NCBI GenBank assembly: GCA_948567375.1
Contig: OX419761.1
Coordinates: 52,516,501 to 52,580,500 of the forward strand
Length of the DNA stretch: 64,000 bases
Direction of reading: 5' to 3'
DNA from: Lunularia cruciata
Taxonomy: Eukaryota > Streptophyta > Marchantiopsida > Lunulariales > Lunulariaceae
A program made the position numbers and the translations under genes. Positions 11,224-20,109 of this stretch are shown in pieces. The notes under the pieces are model-generated. The model had not been told where the DNA came from, made no database searches, and worked only from the letters and a program-made list of their open reading frames with translations. Position 1 is the first letter of the stretch, and every line of letters begins with the position of its first letter.

Positions 11224-11452
11224 TGTGGTACCCACATTTTTTGTTTTCTTTTGAGTGCTTGTTACTTTCTTCTGGGTGTGGTTTCTACTTGAGAGATTAA
11301 AGACGTAACCAAGACAAAATACTTGTTATTGTTTGACTTCATATTTGACTTCATATTTGACTTCATATTTGACTAATTCTGATTCATATCTTTGTAGGAA
11401 CAAACTTTACTTACCCGATTACCGCAAAAGTGATATTTGTTGGGTTGTCACA
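11224..11452 (+). repeat. 3' LTR of element D (229 bp), short form of family C ends
   Basis: Starts TGTGGTACCCACATTTTTT right after the purine tract and ends GTTGGGTTGTCACA. Its first about 30 bases match the start of C units, and the remaining about 200 match the end of C units (cttgttact, tggtttctac, gagattaaag, gattaccgcaaaagtgatat). The 1.6-3.6 kb gene-bearing middle of C is absent. A 12-bp unit tttgacttcata repeats 3.5 times at 11332-11373. Confidence 0.88.
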
Positions 11453-12015
11453 ATGGTCCCTTGTTTAGAAAATAGGTTCTTACATGAGGGCCTTTATGTT
11501 TTGTTAGAACCTATCACAATGGTGGATTCAAGCACTTATGCCTTTGAAGCACATCTTTGGTTGACTTCTTTATTGATAGAGGATTTTTGTTTTACTTCCA
11601 AGGAGGTTACCACAATACTATAATTGAGGTTGGGTCTCCCACATCCATCTCTCATAGGACTTCCAAAATATTACACATGTGGTTCCCAACAAGATGCTCA
11701 TGGAATACACTTTTTACAATATGCAATGGGTGGAGAGCCCACTAGGGTCCATGAGGTTGTTTGTGCTATAATAGCTCAGATCTTACAAGCTACACTTTCC
11801 CATGTTCTGATTGACTAGTGGTAAGATCTACCAAGACCACTTATCTATTGGGTGTGAGTGGATATTGCTACTTTCATAAATGGTAGTTGGACCCTGCATG
11901 ATGTGGTGGTTTGCCCAAACCTCCTAGCAGATACATTGACATAGGCAGGTGTATAGGCAAGAGCAATAACACACTGCTTCTAAGAGCAAGGAGGATGACC
12001 ATGCATCTTGGCTCT
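11453..12015. other. Unassigned flank between D and E
   Basis: About 560 bp with no recognised coding or repeat signal; short ORFs here lack known motifs. It is the left flank of E and becomes contiguous with 19424-19757 once E is removed (single ccttg). Confidence 0.5.
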
Positions 12016-12020
12016 CCTTG
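12016..12020 (+). repeat. Target site duplication of element E (CCTTG)
   Basis: ccttg lies directly before the 5' LTR and again at 19419-19423 directly after the 3' LTR, showing that E is one complete integrase-mediated insertion. Confidence 0.93.
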
Positions 12021-12425
12021 TGTAACAATATGGAGTTTAACAATGAAGTTAGTTAGGGCTAATGACGTAGTGAATAGGAAAAATTAGCCTAGAATATTCC
12101 AAAGGTATCTAGGAAGCTTCTTGGGAAGCTTCTTGGCTAGCTTAGCTTGCACCCAAGTAAGTAGCTTCTAGAAGCTTCCAACTAGTTTAGCTTGCAAGCC
12201 AAGTAGGCAACCTCTTAAAGGAAGCATCTTGAGAAGCTTCTTGTTTAACTTGGCTTGCACTCCAAGAAAGTAGTTCAAGCAAGCTTCTTGAGAAGCTTTT
12301 CAAGAGCCTTCTATGCTTGCTATAAATACTAGAACCAAAGCTCATGTTAGGCATTTGGAGTTTACCCACATTCAAGTGTCCCAATGTGATCTTCCATTCT
12401 CTTATTTCTCTCCTTGATCTTTACA
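12021..12425 (+). repeat. 5' LTR of element E (405 bp)
   Basis: TGTAACAATATGG...CTTTACA, followed after one base by a primer-binding site. U3 is packed with GAAGCTTC palindromes (12113-12300), and a TATA box (tataaata) is at 12321-12328. The 3' LTR (about 19115-19418) matches from tagcttagcttgcacc onward. Confidence 0.92.
12113..12328 (+). promoter_or_regulatory. Heat-shock-element-like cluster upstream of TATA in the E LTR
   Basis: GAAnnTTC units lie at 12113-12120, 12125-12132, 12233-12240 and 12285-12294 (TTC-n4-GAA), with a perfect three-unit element TTCTAGAAGCTTC at 12166-12178. The TATA box is at 12321-12328. The array nGAAnnTTCn is the binding pattern of heat shock factors; in plants, heat-activated Copia elements such as ONSEN carry such sites in their LTR. 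The 3' LTR keeps the perfect element at 19148-19160 and TATA at 19302-19309. Heat induction is inference. Confidence 0.6.
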
Positions 12426-12426
12426 T

Positions 12427-12437
12427 TGGTATCAAAG
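12427..12437 (+). other. Primer-binding site of element E
   Basis: tggtatcaaag starts one base after the LTR end. It resembles the initiator-Met tRNA complementary site TGGTATCAGAGC typical of plant LTR retrotransposons, with one internal change. Confidence 0.85.
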
Positions 12438-12837
12438 TAGAAATGAGATGGATGGAATTTATAGCCCACCAAATCTACCTCTTCAAAACCATTGGGAATT
12501 TTGTGTCCAAGTACTACCCAAGCATCATTTCACACAATTCATCACCTCACGCTTTTGGTAGGATTTTGTGCATGCAATCATCTTGTCTGAGGAACCCTAG
12601 ATACTTCTAGTTGAAACTTATGGTGAAAGGTGGATGTGTTGCATCTATGTGTTAATAAATTAGATAGAATGGGAGTAGTGGGATAGAGTAGTAGCCATGG
12701 TGGGAATATCCAACATTATCATTGCTATGCAACAACAAATTGAGCACCTTACTTGATTGTTGGATGAATGAGATCATCAACAACAAGAACATGTAGAGAG
12801 AGTACCAATTCAAGAAAGAGAACATCAAATTTGATTT

Positions 12838-13560
12838 CCAAAACCCAAGGTGTTTGAAGGCAAGAATCTCTTCAGCATAGTGGAGAATTTTATGTTTGAC
12901 TATGAACGTCACTTTGAAGCTACCAATCTTCAAGATGAACAAAAACAAATTCTCTTGGCTTTTAGCCAATTGGATGGCATGGAAAAACTTTGGTGGCAAT
13001 TCCTAGTGGAACAAGCTGAGCTAGAAATTATTGCACCAATCTTGACATGGGCAAAATCCAAGTATGCAATACTTGGTCAATTTTAAGTTGTAAATGTCAT
13101 ACAAGCTACATGCGATAAGTTGGCGGAGTTGGAGCAGATTGGCTCTATAAGGAGTTACATCATGTAAGTCTAGAACATCATCATGCAGAGTGAAGTTTTG
13201 GATTGATTTGTGAGGGACTTGAAGCCACAAACCAAATTGGATGTGACCATGCAAGAGCCACAAAATGTGGAAGAAGCCATGTAGTTGGTTGAGCACTTTG
13301 ATTCTTTGGTTGCAACAACTTTGTCTTGACCTCAACCTACATAAAACCTACCAATACACTACACATAGGTGGAGCTACCGGCACCAATGGAGATTGATGT
13401 TGTCCAACGGAGACCACTTGGTACAATGGATAGAGAAAGATTATGACAAAATGGTGGTTGTTTCTATTGTTGCCAAGTTGGACATTGCATTATTGAATGT
13501 CCACTTAAGAATGGGCACTCCGACAAATTTCCCAGATGGAGTCTGTGGAGCACATTGATC
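12838..13560 (+). pseudogene. gag: Decayed gag of element E
   Basis: Starts with FPKPKVFEGKN and has the gag core FDYERHFEATNLQDEQK then AFSQLDGMEKLWWQFL. After a stop at 13084 the frame continues with many further stops. A nucleocapsid zinc knuckle CX2CX4HX4C (CFYCCQVGHCIIEC) is at about 13459-13500. Gag would coat the element RNA in cytoplasmic particles. From 12440 to 12838 there is leader sequence with no convincing ORF. Confidence 0.85.
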
Positions 13561-13665
13561 AAGGAAGCAACAAATCCTAATAGGAGATTTTGAGCCGCCT
13601 ATTGGGAACTTGATTAGTTCTAATGGATTGAAGGCCCAACCTATGCAAGTTTGCTTCACTTGTAA

Positions 13666-13927
13666 GGTATGATATCTGATCGCGGTTGTAGGATTTTGGG
13701 TGATTTTGGAAGTTTAGAGAATTGCATGTTTATGCAATTGGCAAAAAAATTGAGTATTCCTATCAAGTCAATAATTGGAAGTAGATTGATGATGGCGGAT
13801 GGTAGAAAAGGTTTTGCATTTTTTACCTTATATCTTGTTACCTTCAAGATTGGGAAGGAGGATTTAGAGTGTATGAGTTTTGTAGTAGCACCTCTACACT
13901 ATGATGTCATTCTAGGAATACCTTGAC
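13666..13927 (+). pseudogene. Retroviral-type aspartic protease remnant of element E
   Basis: The frame reads LAKKLSIPIKSIIGSRLMMADGRKG and ends FVVAPLHYDVILGIP, the pattern of chromovirus protease (LAKKLGLP, ADGR, YDVILGMDWL). The expected active-site DSG triad just upstream is not recognisable (SDRGCRILGDFG stands in that place), and a stop follows ILGIP. It would have cut the polyprotein; this copy is dead. Confidence 0.7.
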
Positions 13928-14062
13928 TTGAATGTCATAAGGTTCAACTTGATTGAACTCGATGATAATTTCAAGTACAACAGTACAATGATAATTTCAA
14001 GAGGTAGGAATTTCCGATTAGGTTGTTTGGCACCTTTGAGTAAGACACCTAAGAATAGCCAA

Positions 14063-14302
14063 TCTCAAGATGGGAAGTTGGTAAAGAAAGAAGCCATAGA
14101 GCAAGCTTTGAAGGAAGAGAAGTCCCAAGATGGGAATTTTGTAAGGAAAGCAGCCATAGAGCAAGCTTTGAAGGAAGTGAAGTCCCAAGATAGGAAGTTT
14201 GTCAAGAAAGCAACCATAGAGTGAACCTTGAAGGAAGTTAAGTCCCTAGATGGGAATTTTATCAATGAAGCAACTATAGAGCAAGCTTTGGAGGAAGATA
14301 AG
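14063..14302 (+). repeat. Four tandem 60-bp (20-codon) repeats between protease and RT of element E
   Basis: Units at 14063-14122, 14123-14182, 14183-14242 and 14243-14302. Each encodes a variant of SQDGNFVRKAAIEQALKEVK. They keep the reading frame (unit length divisible by three), apart from a stop in unit three. The charged, Lys/Glu-rich, probably helical linker is not a standard chromovirus domain. Confidence 0.9.
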
Positions 14303-14389
14303 TCTATTTTGGCAGTGTGGATCAAGCTGATTGCACAAGGACAATCTGAGGAGAGTCAAGAGCCTCATCAAGCAATGGTTGATCAAATA

Positions 14390-15640
14390 GTTTAGGAGTT
14401 TGTGGATGTGTTTTCAGATGATCTACCAAAGGGATTACCTTTTGATTGTGGTATGCCCTTCAAGATTGAGTTATTACCAAGGAGTACTCTAGCAAATAGA
14501 CCAATCTATTGGCTCTCACCAAAGGAGTTGGAGGAGTTGCAAACAACACTCATAGAGTTTGTGGAGAAGGATTTTATACAACATAGTACATCTCCTTGGG
14601 GAGCACTAGTACTATCTATTCCAAAGAAGGATGGAGGAATTTATTTCTATATTGAGTACCATGGGCTCAATAAATAAATAGTGAACAATGCATACCCCTT
14701 GCCTTGGATTGATGACTTTCTTGATCAATTGAGTGAAGCACAATACTTCTCCAAGTTGGATCTTTTGCAATTGCTATTGGCAAATCCCTATTGATAGGGA
14801 GGATGTGCAAAAGATTACCTTTTGCAAAAGGTATGGACATTTTGAGTGGAGAGTTTTGCTTTTTGGGCTCACTAATGCTCCAATAGCCTTCATGAATCAG
14901 ATGCATCAAGTTGGATGGATTTTTGGATTAGTATGTGGTGGTGTTCTTGGATGATATCTTAATCTACAACAAGAAAGAGGTAAAACATGTGAATCATGTG
15001 TGAAAAGTCCTAAGATGACTACAATTGTGGAAGTTTTATTGCAAGAAGTTGAAGTGTGCCTTTTGGCATAAGGAAGTTACCTTCTTGGATCACAAGATCC
15101 ATTGGAGGGGATCAAGATGGAGGAGGAGAAAATCAAGGCCATCACTGATTGGCCTACTCCAAAGGATGCTACTAAAGTACAAGTATTTAATAGATTGGCT
15201 AGCTTTTATCAATGGTTCATCAACTACTAAGCTCATGTGGCCGCACTATTGACCGATCTCTTGGGGAAAAACTTGAGCTTTCAATGGACCAGCAAGCACA
15301 AAGAAACATTCCAGAAGCTTCTTTGGTATCTTCTTTCTATTGTGTCTTCAAGACCAATTCTTCAACCATATATGATCATCAACTACCATGTGTGGTTGAT
15401 TTTGATGCTTCTAACTTTGCAATTGGAGCCATGTTGCAACAAGAATTCACAAATGGATTGCATCTCATTGCCTTTGTGTCTCACAGACTAAATTTAGTGC
15501 AAAGGAATTATTTTGCTCAAGATCAAGAACGACTAGCAATGTTATATGTCACCAAGGTATGTAGGCATTATCTCTTGGGGAAAAAAGTGGTCATGCAAAT
15601 TGATCACAAGCCCTTGTTGCAGACATTACATTTGGAATAG
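14390..15640 (+). pseudogene. pol: Decayed RT and RNase H of element E
   Basis: RT begins VDVFSDDLPKGLPFD and continues with the usual entry (PIYWLSPKELEELQTTLIEF, STSPWGALVLSIPKKDGG, EYHGLNK) up to a stop at 14675. Palm motifs follow in other frames (SKLDL, then VVVFLDDILIY-like sequence near 14935-14970). The thumb region is scrambled by stops. RNase H at 15212-15640 is readable: VDFDASNFAIGAMLQQ, FVSHRLNLVQRNYFAQDQER and QIDHKPLLQTLH. Several frameshifts make it inactive. Confidence 0.85.
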
Positions 15641-15649
15641 ATGAAGAGT

Positions 15650-17141
15650 CAACATCATCAATAGGAAGAACAACTACAATTGTTTGATATCAAACTTGAG
15701 TACAAACTTGATTGGTTCCATGTCATCCCTGATGTCTTATCAAGACGACCTAATTTGAAGTCTCTTCCTCTCATCACAATGGCAATTATAATGGTATCTG
15801 TTGACTCCAAAGTCCAAATTGAGTTTCAAATAGCTCTACAACAAGATCCTTTCTTTTAGATGGTACAAGGTCATCTTGCAGCATACGACAAGGAGTACAA
15901 GACCTCCTACAAGGAAGGCCTTCTATTCCATGAGGACCGGATCTATGTTCCAACCAAAGGTGATCTCCGACTTGTGCGCCTTTAAGAAGCCCATGATTTA
16001 CCAATTGCTGGTCATATGGGTGTGGATAAGACCTTGGGTACCCTCCAATGCAAATGGTTGTGGGCCAACATGGCACAAGATGTTTGGGAGTTTGTCCGAT
16101 CATGTGAGAGTTGCCAATGAAACAAGGCTAATAACAAAAACCAAGTCAACTCCTTCAACCACTCCCCTTTCCATCTACTCGTTAGGAACATGTGAGCTTA
16201 GATCTCATCACATCCTTATCCAAGACAAAGCAAGGTTACATAGCCATTGTGGTGTTTGTAGATAAGCTTAGTAAGAAAATCTATTTGGCACCAACCATTG
16301 ATATTGTAGATGTTCTCACCTTGGTGCAGATCTACTTTGATAATATATTCAAGCATCATGGGATGCCGCATGTACTCATCTTTGACCGTGATCCTCACTT
16401 CACTAGAAAGTTTTGGCAAGCACTCTTCCAAATACTTGGTACCAAGCTTGCTTTGTCCAGGCCTATCATCCTCAAATTGATGGGCAAACTAAATGCACAA
16501 ATTGCACCTTGGAAGATATGCTTCATGCCTTTGTCAATGTTTACCATACCAATTGGGATCAATGTCTTGCAATTGTAGAGTTTGCATGCAATAATTCCAA
16601 ATAGGTAAGCATTAGATTCTCTCCTTTCTTCCTCAATTTTGGCCAAGATCCACTTGTTCCAAATTCCCTTCTTGCTCCTCCTCCATCTCATGTCCCTCAT
16701 ACTTCAACCTTCTTGGCCACCATATCCCAATCCCTCCAACAAGCCAAATCTCACCTCCTTGTTGCCCAAAATCGTCAAAAACAATTTGCAGACCACCATT
16801 ATCATGATCTCACCTTCCAAGTTAGTGATAAAGTCATGCTCTCATCTTGTAACCTACCCCTCCCACTTGATACGCAAGTTGTAAACTTGCTCCTAATTGG
16901 ATAGGACCCTTTGAGGTCACACGCCTCATTTCTCTTGTTGCTTATCAACTTGCATTGCCTTGTCATATGCACATCCACCATGTCTTTCATATTTCCAAGT
17001 TGAAACCCTTTGTCCTTAATCCATCTTCTTTTCACTCTTGTGTCCAACCTTGTCCTCCTCCAATCTATATCAATGATCATGAGGAATATGAAGTTAATCA
17101 TATCCTTGCATGATGCCACATTCAATCGGGCCGCCAACAAT
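15650..17141 (+). pseudogene. Decayed integrase and first half of chromodomain of element E
   Basis: The integrase zinc region (HDLPIAGHMGVDKT, then CESC near 16107-16118) is followed by core LDLITSLSKTKQGY, IFDRDPHFTRKFWQ (second Asp) and PQIDGQTKCTNCTLEDML, where the catalytic Glu is Lys. A GPFEVT-like module lies near 16900. The tail reads NDHEEYEVNHILA near 17070-17105, the start of a chromodomain (EYEVEKIL pattern), cut at 17141 by C-2 and resuming at 19000. Chromodomains direct insertion to marked chromatin. Frames shift repeatedly. Confidence 0.82.
17137..17141 (+). repeat. Target site duplication of C-2 (ACAAT)
   Basis: acaat lies directly before TGTGG of C-2 and again at 19000-19004 directly after its terminal CCACA. 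It proves C-2 is a complete unit with a 5-bp duplication, as for LTR-element integrases. Confidence 0.95.
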
Positions 17142-18999
17142 TGTGGTACCCACATTTTTCATTTTGGATGAGTTTTAAAGGAGAAATGCATTATTGAAAC
17201 TAAATTGAACCCAAATGGAGAATAAACAATGAGAACTTTGTATTTTGATTTGACCCAAAGAAGTCAACTTTGTGTTAGAGGAAGAAGGACTCGGATTGGA
17301 TCAGACCCAAAGGAGGGCAGACCCAAAGGAGGAATGGAAATTGTAGGTCAGGATTCTTGCGGGGGCTATGTCTCAATGACAACATGTTCAAATCATGCAT
17401 GCTATATCTCGTTAGAAGCGTCTAGTTCAGGGCTTTCCATTGCCACCACAATCATAGAGTTTGGAGGTCTATAGCAAACATTAAAAGCATTTGAAGTTTT
17501 GGGAGTAGATGTACAAAGTAGTTTAGTGTCTTTAGGTTGGTGTCTTGGGGTCTATACGATTACAGACTTTGGACTTTGGGTTTATATGACTTCAGGTTAG
17601 AAGCTTCTTTGCCTCAGGACAAAGGTGACTAAATTTGAGGTAGTCTGACCTTGAAGTGCAGTGAAGGTGACTTCAAGAGTCTTGCTAGAGGGATTAGAGG
17701 AACTTAGAGTAGAGAAAGAAGATATTTAGGATACCCATGACTTCAATTTCAGTTCTGATTGAAGATATGATAGAATTAGAAGAGAATAAATAGTAGTGAA
17801 TGAACCCAAAGTGCAAGTTCAGATAGTAAATGTCTTTGGGGTTAGTTACATGAGCGATTAGTGGAAAGTCAATTACAAATTGAAGGCGTAGATAGTGTAC
17901 CCATGCTTTCAATTACAATTCTTGATGAGGACATAATAGAATTAGTAAAGGAATTGATAGTTGTTAGACCCAAAGTAGGAGAGATAGGAGTGCAAGTGTC
18001 TTTGGATTTGACATTTGACACTTTAGAGAGGAGTGGGTCGGGAGATAGAGATTTAGAAAGATTAACTATGATAGGAATTATAGATCAGAACAAAGAAGTG
18101 TTAGAATTGGTAGAAGAATTAGGAGTTGTGAAACCCAAGGATAGAGTAGTGTGTGAAGTTACTTTGGGATTGGAAGCCAAGGAAGAAGTAGACATCAGAT
18201 CGGAGTAGTAACAATTTTGAGATTTGAAGAGGCAAATGTGAAGAGATGCATTGTCATTTTGGATCTGCAGGTTAAAAGAGTTGTTACGAAACGGTATAGT
18301 TGTTAGTAATTGCCAATTGTTTCACTATTTAAAGGCGGCATTTGTAGTCATATGTTGTTTAGTGCTCATTATTTTTGAGAATAGATAAAGCAAAGTGTTG
18401 TGAAGTAGTGCTCGTTGTTTGAGCTTAATTTCAAGTGTCAACTTTGTTTGTGTTTGTGAGTGTGTAGAGAAATTTGTAGTGCAAGTCAGTGTGCTTGTTG
18501 GATGTTGGAGTCTATAGCCTTGATCTTCATTCTGTGTGTTTGATCTTGAGTGAAGTGCAATCGGAGCAATGCCTTGATGGATCTGAGAGGAATTGTAGTG
18601 TTGGTAGTATTCTGCATTTGTGAGTGCAGCGTAGGGTTGATATGAAGCAATTTTGATCGAGGAAGTTGTGCCTTTAGTGGAGGGGTGGAAAAGAATTCCA
18701 AGGTGAAGTTGTTTTGCAGTGAAGTGTCATTTTTGGGAGAGCTTGAATCGTCACAATCAAGATTGTTTGGAAAGATTTGATGGAGTTGTGATGAAGGAGT
18801 GTTAATTTGTGAAGACTGCAAGTCAATACTTGTTACTCTCTTTTGGGTGTAGTTGCTACTTGAGACATTAAAGAAGAACTCAAAAAGAACTACATTATGA
18901 CATTTGACTTTGTATTTGACCAACTCTGACAAGTATCTTTGCGGAGACAAACTTTACTTACCTGATTACCACAAAAGTGATATTTGCCGGGTTGCCACA
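17142..18999 (+). mobile_element. Element C-2 (1858 bp), complete
   Basis: TGTGGTACCCACATTTTTC ... TTGCCGGGTTGCCACA with ACAAT on both sides. It lacks most of the coiled-coil gene but keeps the last module and the roughly 790-bp tail, so it is an internally deleted C unit. Its first and last 200 bases do not match each other, so it has no pair of LTRs: it is either a solo long LTR or a unit with unique ends. Confidence 0.93.
17700..18208 (+). pseudogene. C-family gene remnant in C-2 (C-terminal module)
   Basis: Contains EIGVQVSLDLTFDTLERSG, ELVEELGVVKPKDR and the end KEEVDIRSE, matching the C-terminal module of C-1 and C-5. A partial duplicate of the same module (MTSISVLIEDMIELEE-like) precedes it near 17740-17820. 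The coiled coil and everything upstream are missing. Function unknown. Confidence 0.7.
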
Positions 19000-19110
19000 A
19001 CAATATATGGAGTACAAGGGTCCTTTGGAAAGGGTATCCCTTCATGATGCCACATGGGAACCTCTTTCTCAACTCCAAAATGCACAAATGACCATCTAGG
19101 AGTTTGAAGC
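19000..19110 (+). pseudogene. Second half of the E chromodomain
   Basis: After C-2 the frame reads QYMEYKGPLERVSLHDATWEP then LSQLQNAQ, the YLVKWKGY...ATWEP half of a chromodomain. Joined conceptually to the part before 17141 it completes one domain, which places E among chromoviruses. Confidence 0.88.
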
Positions 19111-19114
19111 TTCC

Positions 19115-19418
19115 CGGATAGCTTAGCTTGCACCCCAAGTAAGTAGCTTCTAGAAGCTTCTAACTAGCTTAGCTTGCAAGCCAAGTAGATGACCTCTAAA
19201 AGGAAGGTTCTTGAGAAGCTTCTTGGTTAACTTGGCTTGCACTTTAGAAAGTGGCTTAAGGAAGTTTCTTGATAAGTTTCTCAAGAGCCTTGTATGCTCC
19301 CTATAAATACCAAAACCAAAGCTCATGCCATGAATTTGGAGTTTACTCACATTCAAGTGTCTCAATGTGATCTTCCATACTCTTATTTCTCTCTTGGTCT
19401 TGGTCTTGGTCTTTTACA
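19115..19418 (+). repeat. 3' LTR of element E, 5'-truncated
   Basis: Matches the 5' LTR from tagcttagcttgcacc to the end CTTTTACA. The first about 100 bp of the LTR are missing, joined directly to the coding end. TATA at 19302-19309 and one perfect heat-shock-type element at 19148-19160 remain. Followed by the CCTTG duplication. Confidence 0.9.
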
Positions 19419-19423
19419 CCTTG

Positions 19424-19757
19424 GATACCTTTGTCCCTCTAGTGAGAGAGATATTTGGGCACTTCCATCACCACTTCTATGGTCTCCTCAAAGATATAAC
19501 ATAGATTTCTTTGCAAAGGAGAGGAGCACATGGTATCTCCTCAACCATACTCATATCATACTACCAATAATGCATATCAGTCACTCTACAACATGTTTAG
19601 GCTTTGAGGCTTCACTAACATACAACTTCAATAGGCACACCCATCACAATTGTGGTCCTCTCTTCCCACTTACCAGACATACCTTTGGAGGACCTCTTAC
19701 TACACAATTCAAGAGTAGGCTAAGTTTGCTTCTTAACTTATTGGTGTTGGTTTGTTT
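19424..19757. other. Unassigned flank between E and the A LTR
   Basis: Right flank of E, contiguous with 11453-12020 before E inserted. I see no recognisable coding domain. Confidence 0.5.
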
Positions 19758-20109
19758 TGTGAGCCAACATGTCTCTCACTCAAGAAGACCTCTAATGGCT
19801 ATTATAGTAGTGCACCATAGATAGAGAAGGCAAGGAACCCCAACTCCATCATACTCCTCTAAGGCTAACACTCCAAAAGTCAAACCTTACTCATTAGAGA
19901 ACTCAATGAGAGAGAGATAGTTGCAAATGAAAGGATGATGAGTACCGCCTCACCTCTAGTTTATATACTTATGAAATAGTTACACACCAAAGTTAGTAAT
20001 TACTAGAGTAACTCAAGTTACTAAGGCTAAAAGTCAAATATAGTCAAAAGTTCTAAAGGAATATCCATACTCATGGGAATATTCCCCTAAGCATGTGGTC
20101 TTATCTTGA

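Larger units (their letters stand above)
9028..11452 (+). mobile_element. Element D: OTA-like Ty3/gypsy, 3' part with short LTR
   Basis: Internal pol from mid-RT to the end of integrase, then a purine tract (gagggaggagg, 11211-11221) and a 229-bp LTR. The left boundary coincides exactly with the end of C-1. The LTR ends match both ends of family C, which ties D and C together as one lineage. Confidence 0.85.
12021..19418 (+). mobile_element. Element E: complete chromovirus (Ty3/gypsy) with C-2 inside
   Basis: A whole element with 5' LTR 12021-12425, tRNA-type primer site, gag, protease, RT, RNase H, integrase and chromodomain, a 5'-truncated 3' LTR ending 19418, and matching CCTTG duplications. 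C-2 (17142-18999) interrupts the chromodomain. Without it the element is about 5.5 kb. All coding parts carry stops and frameshifts. Confidence 0.93.

Noticed and set aside
17142-18999. C units as DNA transposons with inverted ends
   Set aside because: The ends share only TGTG as inverted repeat, duplications are 5 bp and the ends are TG...CA, as in LTR elements; no transposase motif.
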